Assembly (NCBI GenBank): GCA_965220665.1
Contig: CBDCQQ010000005.1
Span: forward strand, 1,736,001-1,800,000
From: JAJDZL01 sp965220665
GTDB lineage: Bacteria; Pseudomonadota; Gammaproteobacteria; Arenicellales; JAJDZL01
Length of the DNA: 64,000 bases
Reading direction: 5' to 3'
Shown here: positions 8,840-16,851 of the stretch, in pieces
How positions within the stretch are numbered: position 1 is the first letter of the stretch
Layout: every line of letters starts with the position of its first letter
Notes under the pieces: generated by a model
What the model saw: only the letters and a program-made list of their open reading frames with translations
Database searches by the model: none
Told to the model about the DNA's origin: nothing
Program-made: the position numbers and the translations under genes

Positions 8840-10275
8840 CTCAGTGGGAAAGCGTCATCGGCCTTGAGGTACATATTCAACTGCAGTCGAAGAGCAAAAT
8901 TTTTTCAGGTGCTTCAACTCAGTTTGGATCTGATCCCAATGTGCAGGCCTGCCTGATCGATGTTGCACTTCCCGGTGTACTACCTGTCTGCAATTTAGAA
9001 GCAGTTCGTATGGCAGTGGCTTTTGGTTTGGCAGTCGGTGCGAAGATTAATCGTAGATCAATTTTCGAAAGAAAGAACTATTTCTATCCAGACCTGCCTA
9101 AGGGATATCAAATCAGTCAATACGAAATTCCTATCGTGTCAGGCGGGTCGATAGAGACAGAAGTTGATGGAGAGGTGAGAGTGGTTGGTCTCACACGTGC
9201 ACATCTTGAAGAGGACGCTGGAAAGTCACTGCATGATCAATTTAAGGATGCGACTGGAATAGACCTGAATAGGGCAGGGACACCGTTATTGGAGATCGTG
9301 TCTGAACCTGACATTCGATCATCGGTGCAAGCTTCTGATTACATGCGTAAGCTACACAGTCTCGTGACTTACTTGGGTATTTGCGATGGCAATATGCAGG
9401 AAGGTTCACTTCGTTGTGACGCGAATGTTTCAGTGCGACCCGTTGGACAAACAGAACTCGGCACGAGAACCGAACTTAAGAATATCAACTCTTTTCGATT
9501 CGTAGAAAAGGGTATCGAAGTTGAAATCGACCGTCAGATTGAATTGTTGGAATCCGGCGGTAAGATTGTTCAGGAAACTCGCCTTTACGATTCCAAGCGC
9601 AACGTCACCCGGTCTATGCGCGGAAAGGAAGACGCCCAGGATTATCGTTATTTCCCTGATCCAGATTTACCACCCCTAGTCGTATCGGATGACTTTATCC
9701 GAGAGGTGCAAAGAGAACTTCCAGAACTGCCAAATGAAAGGAAAAAAAGATTTGAAAATGAACTTGGTCTTACGAAAGCGGACGCGGTTCAGTTAACGCA
9801 GTCACGTGAGGTTGCGGACTACTTTGAAGAGGCTTTACAACAGTCTCCCGATAATGCAAAAGGTGTTGCGAATTGGATTAATGTTGAATTGGCAAGTTAC
9901 TTGAACAAATCTGGCTTGAATATTCAAAATTCCAAGGTTAGTGCAGAAACGCTAGGGGGTTTGGTAGCCAAGGTTTCCGATGGAACGATTTCTGGTGCGG
10001 GAGGAAAGACGCTGTTACAGGAATTGTGGGATGATCCACAACAATCAGTCGACGCGATCATCGAAGCGAAAGGCCTTAGGCAGATGGATGACTCGGCAGC
10101 ACTCGAGAAACTTGTTGAACAAGTAATGGCAGAGAACCCAGACCAGATTCAAAAAATACAAGATGGAAATCACAAGGTTCTTGGATTTTTGGTCGGTCAG
10201 GTTATGAAGTTATCGAAAGGTCAGGCAAATCCTAAATCAGTCAGTGATTTACTGAAACATAAACTGGGCATCTGA
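8836..10275 (+). CDS. gatB: Aspartyl/glutamyl-tRNA amidotransferase subunit B
   Basis: Subunit that binds tRNA and carries the kinase/transamidase site of GatCAB. Recognised from the N-terminal WESVIGLEVHIQLQSKSKIF, then KNYFYPDLPKGYQISQYE and EGSLRCDANVSVRP, and the C-terminal YqeY-like helical tail (residues about 330-479). Full length at 479 residues. The ATG overlaps the gatA stop. Having a complete GatCAB suggests one of GlnRS or AsnRS may be missing in this organism, which cannot be checked here. Confidence 0.97.
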   Translation: MTQWESVIGLEVHIQLQSKSKIFSGASTQFGSDPNVQACLIDVALPGVLPVCNLEAVRMAVAFGLAVGAKINRRSIFERKNYFYPDLPKGYQISQYEIPIVSGGSIETEVDGEVRVVGLTRAHLEEDAGKSLHDQFKDATGIDLNRAGTPLLEIVSEPDIRSSVQASDYMRKLHSLVTYLGICDGNMQEGSLRCDANVSVRPVGQTELGTRTELKNINSFRFVEKGIEVEIDRQIELLESGGKIVQETRLYDSKRNVTRSMRGKEDAQDYRYFPDPDLPPLVVSDDFIREVQRELPELPNERKKRFENELGLTKADAVQLTQSREVADYFEEALQQSPDNAKGVANWINVELASYLNKSGLNIQNSKVSAETLGGLVAKVSDGTISGAGGKTLLQELWDDPQQSVDAIIEAKGLRQMDDSAALEKLVEQVMAENPDQIQKIQDGNHKVLGFLVGQVMKLSKGQANPKSVSDLLKHKLGI

Positions 10276-10336
10276 CTGACTTTATCTCATGACCAAAATT
10301 AAAATGCAGTCAAATTACAACGAGTAAGTGAACAAA

Positions 10337-11278
10337 ATGAGTGACGCAGCGATTACCGGAAAAAACAAGGACTCGATGGGGTATGAATCAACATACGCCG
10401 GGGCTCTTAGTTTTCTAAGGCGTCCATATTCGAAAGAAATAAGTGAGTATGACCTGATCGTGAGTGGTGTGCCATACGACCTGGCAGTTACCAACCGTCC
10501 TGGCGCCCGTTTCGGACCGCGTGGAATTCGGTCAGCTTCTGCCCAACTCGCTTGGGATGGAAGCAATTGGCCATGGACCAGCAATCCATTCAAGAATCAG
10601 AGGGTATGCGACTACGGCGACTGTTGGATTGATCATGGCTATCCAGATAAGATTCCTGATCAGATCCAGGAGCACACCCGACACGTGATTTCCGGTGGAG
10701 CCAAGTCCGTAATCATGGGTGGTGACCACTTTATTACGTATCCAATTCTGAAAGCGGTAAATGAGGTGCACGGACCCGTTTCTTTAGTGCATTTTGACGC
10801 ACATTCCGACACTTGGGAAGAGCCGGATGAACGTATTGACCACGGCACTATGTTCTATCATGCTGCTCGCAATGGTCTGGTTGTTCCTGAAAAATCGGTA
10901 CAAATTGGTATGCGCACCTGGAATCCCGAATCTCATGGATTCAACGTCATGGATGCCAATTTTGTTCACCGCAATGGAGTAGATGCGGTGATTGAAGAAA
11001 CCCTTCACATCGTTGGAACGAACAAGGCATATCTGACATTTGATATCGACTGTTTGGACCCGTCATATGCCCCTGGAACTGGAACACCGGTTGTTGGTGG
11101 TTTATCAACTTGGCAGGCACAAACTATTATCCGAGGGCTAGGGGATATTGAATTTGTCGGCATGGATTTGGTTGAGGTAGCACCGGCTTACGACGTCGGA
11201 GAAATTACCTCACTTGCTGGGGCAAGTATAATTTTGGACTTCATATGCTTGCTTGCATCTCAATTGGAGAACCGTTGA
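10337..11278 (+). CDS. speB: Agmatinase/ureohydrolase family enzyme
   Basis: Manganese hydrolase that cleaves agmatine to putrescine and urea in the polyamine pathway. The metal-binding motifs are intact: GGDHF, then HFDAHSDTW, then FDIDCLDPSYAPGTGTP and VEVAPAYD near the end. From the ATG at 10337 the protein has 313 residues, close to SpeB homologues; a GTG nine bases earlier is also possible. Ureohydrolases act on several guanidino substrates, so agmatine is the likeliest but not proven substrate. There is no arginine decarboxylase gene nearby. The gene is followed by tRNA-Arg. Confidence 0.88.
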   Translation: MSDAAITGKNKDSMGYESTYAGALSFLRRPYSKEISEYDLIVSGVPYDLAVTNRPGARFGPRGIRSASAQLAWDGSNWPWTSNPFKNQRVCDYGDCWIDHGYPDKIPDQIQEHTRHVISGGAKSVIMGGDHFITYPILKAVNEVHGPVSLVHFDAHSDTWEEPDERIDHGTMFYHAARNGLVVPEKSVQIGMRTWNPESHGFNVMDANFVHRNGVDAVIEETLHIVGTNKAYLTFDIDCLDPSYAPGTGTPVVGGLSTWQAQTIIRGLGDIEFVGMDLVEVAPAYDVGEITSLAGASIILDFICLLASQLENR

Positions 11279-11336
11279 ATCTCGGAATTCAGCATAGATT
11301 CTTCAATCAGCAAAAATTAGAAATTAGGATACCTAA

Positions 11337-11414
11337 GCGCCCGTAGCTCAGTTGGATTAGAGTACCAGGCTTCGAACCTGGGTGTCGGGGGTTCGAGTCC
11401 CTCCGGGCGTGCCA
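11337..11414 (+). tRNA. tRNA-Arg (anticodon UCG)
   Basis: A full cloverleaf can be drawn. The acceptor stem is GCGCCCG/CGGGCGT, the D stem GCTC/GAGT with GGATTA in the loop, and the anticodon stem CCAGG/CCTGG with loop CTTCGAA (anticodon UCG). The T arm contains GTTCGAGTCC, and the 3' CCA is encoded at 11412-11414. It reads CGA codons. It lies at the left border of an accessory interval rich in IS remnants. Confidence 0.95.
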
Positions 11415-11545
11415 ACCTTTTCCCTGTCAAATGCGAGAGGTCGCGCTTCTCAATCGCACCTGATTGAATTTGGGGTTTATAAATTTGACTAAACCCATAA
11501 TTTTAAGCAGAATGCCGAAAAATAATTTGCGTCAACAGGCGCTGT

Positions 11546-11672
11546 AAGGTAATACCAAACATTCACACATAAGTTTACGCCAAGTCAGGTTTTCCAAATC
11601 CGACTTCGTACTCGTTGGGACTGACATAGCCCAGCGATGATTGCAGCCGTCTAGCATTGTAAAAGTCATCAA
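11546..11672 (-). pseudogene. IS3-family transposase C-terminal remnant (left copy)
   Basis: Read on the minus strand this gives DFYNARRLQSSLGYVSPNEY and then EVGFGKPDLA followed by a stop, the typical C-terminal end of an IS3-family OrfB integrase. Only about 40 codons remain. A near-identical copy lies in opposite orientation at 14154-14275, so the two form an inverted pair of roughly 120 bases around the XRE/PIN cassette. Confidence 0.8.
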
Positions 11673-11858
11673 TGTATATAGGTAAGGTTTGAAAATTCTG
11701 TACCATTCACTACGGTACTACTTGACCCACAATCATTTGTCTGCGCTGCAATTTTCACCTTGTATTGACAAATTCATGGAGTCGAAAGACACATTGAAGT
11801 AGGGCGGACAATTGGGAGCAGCCAAAAATTCCAGCGCCTTGAAGCACCTAGTAAGGAC

Positions 11859-12083
11859 TTGTGCCTCGTTTGTTGGCCGCGATTCAAGCCCGGTAGGTGG
11901 TTTGTGCCTGGAGCACCAGCACAGGAGTCGGCTTACGCATCGTGGCAGGATCGGATGCAGCAGTGGAAACGTCGCGATTTGGCTGAGGAGAGTTTTGTAT
12001 ATGTTTGGGCCGATGGGGACAGTGGCCCCACAACAATTATTGATCAAAGTATGGTTGATGAGCCTCGTAGGAAAAATTCGTGA
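11859..12083 (+). pseudogene. IS256-family transposase fragment
   Basis: A short frame contains SWQDRMQQWKRRDL, then FVYVWADG, matching the region before and including the first catalytic Asp of IS256-type transposases (compare VYVWADG in the transposase at the start of the window). The rest of the gene is missing or scrambled. It is a decayed insertion sequence inside the accessory interval. Confidence 0.55.
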
Positions 12084-12098
12084 TCAATACTCACCAGA

Positions 12099-12581
12099 TT
12101 AACGAAATCTGTCCAAAGTCTCTGCAAAGACTTTCCAAGGCAGTCTGCGCTTTGAATCTTTCATTCTAATAAACGCGGTTTCTGCGTGATAAAGGTCAAT
12201 AATATTACGCTGAATCAGGCGTTCAACAATCCAAATAGTGCCAAATACCTTCACCGACTCAGCGTTGGCTGCCTTCCTCAACGCCAGATCACCCGACAAC
12301 AGTGAGCAGTTTTTCGATTTTGCCAGGGCTAGTGCAAAGCAGTCGTTATTGTTGACTTTGGAATACTGAAGTGTCAGCCTAATTGCTTCCTGTACAGTAG
12401 TACCATCCAGTACCATAAGTTTTAGACCGAGGTCCAATAATGAATGGTGCTGCGCTTCAAGTTCTTCATAAAACAATGTATCTGGGCAGTAAATGTCGTA
12501 CGGCAGTTTGAATAACTGTTCAATCAACTCCCCCTCCTCCAAGTCAATGAGCACATTAGCATCGCTGATCATCAACACCAA
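12099..12581 (-). CDS. PIN-domain protein, probable toxin/nuclease partner of the XRE-ImmA protein
   Basis: A 160-residue PIN-like RNase fold. Acidic residues appear in the expected order: Asp7 in ISDANVLIDLE, Glu near 40, Asp80 in NNNDCFALALAK and Asp98 in LLSGDLALRKAA. PIN proteins usually cleave RNA and are often toxins. Its start overlaps the end of the upstream XRE/ImmA-IrrE gene by 26 bases, a classic coupled arrangement. Four consecutive start-like codons (TTG GTG TTG ATG) follow GGAGGA, so the exact start is open; GTG at 12578 has the best spacing (8 bases). The upstream partner probably neutralises or regulates it. Confidence 0.78.
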   Translation of the reverse strand: MVLMISDANVLIDLEEGELIEQLFKLPYDIYCPDTLFYEELEAQHHSLLDLGLKLMVLDGTTVQEAIRLTLQYSKVNNNDCFALALAKSKNCSLLSGDLALRKAANAESVKVFGTIWIVERLIQRNIIDLYHAETAFIRMKDSKRRLPWKVFAETLDRFR

Positions 12582-13635
12582 TACTGTCCTCCAGTTTCCG
12601 ACTCATGTGAAATCGATATACCGACATACCCAGTAGTTCAGCTGCTTTTGATTCTCCGATATATTCTTCGGCCAACGCTCGACATACAAGTTGTTTGAAC
12701 CGAAATGTACTTTCCTTAGGGTAGGGTTCACCAGGTTCATTCTGTCGCCAGCCTAGCTTGCCGAATTCTATGAAGTACTGTCGTTTCAAATTGGTAGATA
12801 TCACACCGCACTGCTCCAAACGCATGAGAATCGCCGTCATACTGATGCCGAACTCATGCTTTAACAGCAACAGTTCAATTGGCTCGATCGTATGTCGGTG
12901 CTTCCCCATAATTTCCACCACTGCTTTCTTCGGCAATAGAAACGCGCCGGCAAATCGATTGCACGCTTTCTCTTCATCGAGATTTTTCGCTAAACGGTCG
13001 TGCAGCACAAGATGACCCAATTCATGAGCCAATGTAAAACGTTGGCGGTCACCGGATAGTAGGTTGGAAAATACAACCACTGGAATCTTACCGATTCGGC
13101 CGGCCAGTCCGTCAAACCGATTTACTCCTTCCACTTGCGTACATATGATCATGGCACCTTTGGACTCCATTGCAGTGACGAGTTCTGGAATTGGGTCCAA
13201 CCCTAAGTTCCATGCCTGTCGCATTTGGTTGGAAATATCTTCAATTTCCTCAAGGTTACCTACCTCTGCGGGAAGTTCGGCAGGCAATGAAAATTTCGGA
13301 ATGGGGTTGTCTGTATCTGGATACAGGTCAAGCAGCATGGACCATCGCTCAGCCTGATCCATCACATCTGCTGTTAATCGATTCAGTAGTTTCTTTGGAA
13401 GGTTGGATTTTTTTCGATACTCAATTTCCTGAAGTTCAACCTCTACCGGCCGGAAAAAATATTCAGTACGTACGTTCAGTGCTTTTGCCATCTTAAGCAA
13501 TTTGTTTGACGACGGTATGTTGATTCCGTGTTCATACTTCTTAATTGCATTGGCGGACACACCTACCTCTTCAGCCAGCTTACTCATGGAAAGCCCAGCT
13601 GCTTTACGTGCGCGCTGCAAGCGTTGGGCAAACAT
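12556..13635 (-). CDS. XRE-family regulator with ImmA/IrrE metallopeptidase domain
   Basis: A 359-residue protein. The N-terminal helix-turn-helix (residues 1-60; LAEEVGVSANAIKKYEHG) is followed by a linker and a zinc peptidase domain with HELGH (residues 204-208) and EEKACNRFAGAFLLP supplying the third ligand. Such HTH-ImmA/IrrE proteins act as repressors that self-cleave or cleave partners in phage, ICE and toxin-antitoxin modules. AAGGAG lies 9 bases before the ATG. A nested palindrome at 13661-13702 just upstream is a likely autoregulatory operator. It is coupled to the PIN gene downstream. Confidence 0.88.
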   Translation of the reverse strand: MFAQRLQRARKAAGLSMSKLAEEVGVSANAIKKYEHGINIPSSNKLLKMAKALNVRTEYFFRPVEVELQEIEYRKKSNLPKKLLNRLTADVMDQAERWSMLLDLYPDTDNPIPKFSLPAELPAEVGNLEEIEDISNQMRQAWNLGLDPIPELVTAMESKGAMIICTQVEGVNRFDGLAGRIGKIPVVVFSNLLSGDRQRFTLAHELGHLVLHDRLAKNLDEEKACNRFAGAFLLPKKAVVEIMGKHRHTIEPIELLLLKHEFGISMTAILMRLEQCGVISTNLKRQYFIEFGKLGWRQNEPGEPYPKESTFRFKQLVCRALAEEYIGESKAAELLGMSVYRFHMSRKLEDSIGVDDQRC

Positions 13636-13660
13636 ATCAGTGCTCCTTCTTTGTTCTATA

Positions 13661-13702
13661 TAGGTTTACAAAATAGATTATATTATCTACTATATAAACC
13701 TA
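13661..13702. promoter_or_regulatory. Nested palindrome, likely operator of the XRE/PIN operon
   Basis: TAGGTTTA at 13661-13668 is mirrored by TAAACCTA at 13695-13702. Inside lies a second inverted repeat, TAGAT...ATCTA, around a TATATT centre. It sits 26-67 bases before the start of the XRE gene, where an HTH repressor would bind. AT-rich DNA inside the repeat could hold the promoter. Confidence 0.55.
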
Positions 13703-13884
13703 ATCGTGCAAAGAATTCGCTGTTACTCCCTAATCCGTAGTTTGAGGTTGTGAAAAAAAAGCTCTGTAATATTAAAGAGTTAACAAAATTACAGTTTCAC
13801 CCATTGTGTGATAACTGAAAATCTCTTTAGAGGTTACAAGGCTGATGAACATTTTGCCCTACCAAACTGCCGATAGTTCACACG

Positions 13885-14275
13885 ATCTGACCTTCCTGCC
13901 GGTCTGGCCGCATTCGCTGAGCTGATGATCAGTGCGCTGGAGAAGACGATCCGCCGCGGGCCATTAACGGGTGGGGTGGTAGGCCTTTACTTACCCAGGG
14001 GTGGGGATTTTCAACCGTTACAAGTGAGGAAATTCAACCGTTGCTTGCAATGGTGGAGTCGTTTTTTGCCACGCTCAAGAGTGAGTGGGTGCAGGAGCAG
14101 TACATTTAGACGACCGACGAACTGCGCGGTGAGCTTCGGTTGTACATTTGTGATTTTTACAATGCAAGACGGCTACATTCATCGTTGGACTATGTCAGTC
14201 CCAACGAGTACGAGGTCGGATTTGGAAAACCTGACTTGGCGCAAACTTATGTGTGAATGTATTTCGTAATACCTT
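13885..14275 (+). pseudogene. Degenerate IS3-family orfB (right copy)
   Basis: Pieces of an IS3 OrfB integrase survive in shifting frames. First comes LAAFAELMISALEKTIRR, then AMVESFFATLKSEWVQEQYI with an in-frame stop, then LRLYICDFYNARRLHSSLDY and NEYEVGFGKPDLAQTYV ending in TGA at 14254-14256. Frameshifts and a nonsense codon make it non-functional. The last 120 bases mirror the copy at 11546-11672 in inverted orientation. Confidence 0.78.
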
Positions 14276-14605
14276 AATGTCTGTGTAGTGAAAGCCGACG
14301 AAAGTGTTCACCGCGCTACGCTGGCCGATTTGGTCGAAATCTTATCAAAGCGCACTGCAATAGACAGCTGCGTCGCTTAAACGGTTGTTGGAGTACGCGA
14401 TCGTCATTCAGATCGAGAGAGCCAGTTATCGCCTTAGAGTACATCTTGACCTGATTCCGGACAACGCAACCAAAGCTTTAGCGAAGCTGGTGACTATGAA
14501 AAAGCGTAGCAGACCGAAGAAGATAAGCGCATGATGACTCTAACGCTAAGCGCAAGGAAAAAGCAAAACCAATCTGTGATATGAGTTGCGTGTTGAATAC
14601 AGTAC
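14276..14605. other. Decayed sequence between the IS3 remnant and the fic gene
   Basis: Short coding-like scraps are seen (for example a frame reading KRLLEYAIVIQIERASYRL), but none can be assigned to a family. I regard this as degenerate mobile DNA. Confidence 0.35.
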
Positions 14606-16126
14606 TTATTTCAGCGTTGTTAGATTGCCTAAAAATCTCGTAAAAATCTTGATGTCTTGCTGGACGCTGGCCGCTTCAAGAGCGGCAATGTATGCGCTGC
14701 GTGTATCAACAGGAATGATTGTCCATGGGTAGCCTCCGGACGCCATCATGGCGTTCATTATGAATCGTCCGATTCTGCCATTTCCATCGATATAAGGATG
14801 GATATAGACGAAAACAAAATGGCCAAGCACCACGCGCACTGACGCTTCATTTTCATTTTCTAGTAGGTCAAAAAATGCCGGCATGAGGTCACGAATAGCG
14901 TCTCTATTTGGTGGAACATGCATCGACCGCTTGATATAGACAGGCTCATTTCTGTAACCAGCAAGGTCTCCAGCGCGAAGAATTCCCGCTGTTACGCTAG
15001 GTGCAAACAGCTCCCTGTACCACGCCGGATGATCCATACGAATTGTGGAGCCAGGGTCATTACCATCCAAAATTTTCTCGATACTTTGTTTGACCGCCTG
15101 AAATGCCTGCCAGTACCCACGCGCTGCCATCGCATTACGGTGTTCGCTCTCACCTTCATCGCTTTCAGGATTCCATGCGCCTGATTTGACCCGCTCAATC
15201 AAAACCCGGCTGACGCGATATCCTTCGATGGAGAGGGAATGATAGGCATCCGAAGTGTAAAGGTCGTCAATCTGTTTCAGATAGGTTTTTTTATCGCTTG
15301 TCATTCCAGGGGCGGGAGGGAATCCCACTAGGACATCCTCCCTCATACGTTGCCACAGGAGTTGAATGCGGGTGATGTAGGGAGAACTCACCTGTTCTGT
15401 ATAGATAATTGGGGTGGTTGTTTCGAAAGGATCGATCTCCCGGATGTTGTAGCCGGCAGCCTCCATGGTCATGACGATGGTATCGGCAAGTTGTTTCCGA
15501 CCAATATTGCGGAAGGCTGCAGCCAAACGACTGGCAATGGTGCTATGGCCTCCTTCCAACAGCCGCTCCAGCAGGTCGGAGGGGTCGTTCACCATGGTAA
15601 GGGCTGCGCGAAGGTCGTTTGGGACCTGCCGATAACTACCCGGTGCGCACGCTATGAGGGCGGCAGGCAGTGAATATAGACGGAGGCCGTGATCGATTAT
15701 TGTGTCTGCCTTGTTGGGAATTTCTGCGCGGATATCCTGAATAGAAGTCTCGAATGGCAGTTTAGTGACGTTGTTTGTCGTCTTTCTTGTCCTGACCAGT
15801 AGTTGTTTGGGTACCGTCCTATTTCCGGTGTGAAGCGCTAGGGATTGTTCCGCAGACAAGCACCAGTCTGTACCAAATCGGCTTTCTAAGTACGAAGCGC
15901 AAAAATCCCAGAAAGAGGCATACCAGAATGTTCTTTCGCGAGCGGTCTCTTCCGGGCGAGCGGAGATATACCAACCTTTGATGATTTCCAGTAAGAATCC
16001 GTTTTTTGTTAAACGCTCGCGGTGGGTGCGGCTGAGGTCGCTTGATCTGATGGCAACAATCTTTTGATCTTGCAACGATTTAAGAACTTCGAGAGATTCA
16101 GCCAGTTTTTCTGATGGTGTTGCCAT
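14606..16126 (-). CDS. Fic-domain AMP-transferase-type protein with N-terminal AbiEi-like region
   Basis: A 506-residue protein. Residues about 10-170 resemble the winged-helix AbiEi antitoxin group (helical DNA-binding start, SAEQSLALHTG, PAALIACAPGSYRQ). The C-terminal Fic domain has the catalytic loop HPYIDGNGRIGRF from His443, matching HPFx(D/E)GNGRxxR, so it should transfer AMP or another nucleotide moiety onto a protein hydroxyl. An inhibitory-helix motif (S/T)xxxE(G/N) is present as Ser297-LSI-Glu301-Gly302, before the Fic core, so activity is probably self-restrained. Base composition is higher in GC than flanking host genes. No separate antitoxin gene is visible. The target is unknown. 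Confidence 0.87.
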   Translation of the reverse strand: MATPSEKLAESLEVLKSLQDQKIVAIRSSDLSRTHRERLTKNGFLLEIIKGWYISARPEETARERTFWYASFWDFCASYLESRFGTDWCLSAEQSLALHTGNRTVPKQLLVRTRKTTNNVTKLPFETSIQDIRAEIPNKADTIIDHGLRLYSLPAALIACAPGSYRQVPNDLRAALTMVNDPSDLLERLLEGGHSTIASRLAAAFRNIGRKQLADTIVMTMEAAGYNIREIDPFETTTPIIYTEQVSSPYITRIQLLWQRMREDVLVGFPPAPGMTSDKKTYLKQIDDLYTSDAYHSLSIEGYRVSRVLIERVKSGAWNPESDEGESEHRNAMAARGYWQAFQAVKQSIEKILDGNDPGSTIRMDHPAWYRELFAPSVTAGILRAGDLAGYRNEPVYIKRSMHVPPNRDAIRDLMPAFFDLLENENEASVRVVLGHFVFVYIHPYIDGNGRIGRFIMNAMMASGGYPWTIIPVDTRSAYIAALEAASVQQDIKIFTRFLGNLTTLK

Positions 16127-16519
16127 GTTGAATCTTCTGCTCTGGTATGACCTGCTACCGTACAGGAAATACTAATATCTGATGCTGTAGAGAGTGAGTA
16201 TTAGTTTATCATGCTGTATTATATTTAGTTTATTCTGTTATAAGTGGTGTCCAACAATAGCGCTATAGCATATTCTCGCTGACCATAGGCCTTGCAAACC
16301 GAAAGCACAGACGCCGGCAGCGAGATATTCTTGAGAAAAACTTTGTGTTTGCTTTCGGCGCAGCTCTGATGGTGCTTCGCTGGCTGAACGAAGAGTGTGG
16401 TTACGAAGTGACTGGCATCAATGTGATAGATGCCTATGAGCTTGGCCTCGCACCTACTGACAGCACAAAAAACAGATAGTGATTAGATCAGATTCGTGGT
16501 CTTTCGACGTTTTTCAATT
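16127..16519. other. Intergenic region with a possible gene remnant
   Basis: About 390 bases. A frame without a normal start, about 16264-16479 (+), encodes a coding-like peptide (LEKNFVFAFGAALMVLRWLN and then YEVTGINVIDAYELGL) that I cannot assign. It may be the tail of a lost gene. The rest is AT-rich and probably carries the fic promoter. Confidence 0.35.
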
Positions 16520-16606
16520 TGGTGCCGAGGAGAGGACTTGAACCTCCACGGGGTTGCCCCCACTAGCACCTGAAGCTAGCGCGTCTGCCAATTTCGCCAC
16601 CTCGGC
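16520..16606 (-). tRNA. tRNA-Leu (anticodon CAG)
   Basis: On the minus strand the acceptor stem is GCCGAGG/CCTCGGC with encoded CCA. The D arm contains GGCGAAATTGGCAGACGC, the anticodon stem is CTAGC/GCTAG with loop TTCAGGT (anticodon CAG), and the long variable arm GTGGGGGCAACCCCGT is typical of class II tRNA-Leu. The T arm has GTTCAAGTCC. It marks the right border of the accessory interval. Confidence 0.95.
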
Positions 16607-16851
16607 ATTTAGAGTCCGTCAAATTATATGCAACAGATTTCGAAGAGATATATGAGGCTCCGCAATTTTTTCTAAGTGTCGTTCCAGTCGAAAAATCCTG
16701 TTTCTTGCTATTCAAGACTTTTGTAGGGATATACGTTCAGTCTCTTACTTAAAGTTCATTTCTGCACGCCTCGAATTCTTCCAAATTTAAGTGCTAGTCG
16801 GAAAATCTGATTGAGAAATATTTGGCCAGAAAAGTTTCTTGAGAATACCTG

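Noticed and set aside
11733..12047. 104-codon frame on the minus strand
   Set aside because: Antisense to the IS256 fragment in a degenerate region; no domain seen.
11415..16519. Integrase-driven genomic island with att sites
   Set aside because: No integrase gene and no duplicated tRNA 3' end found, so I only call it an accessory interval.
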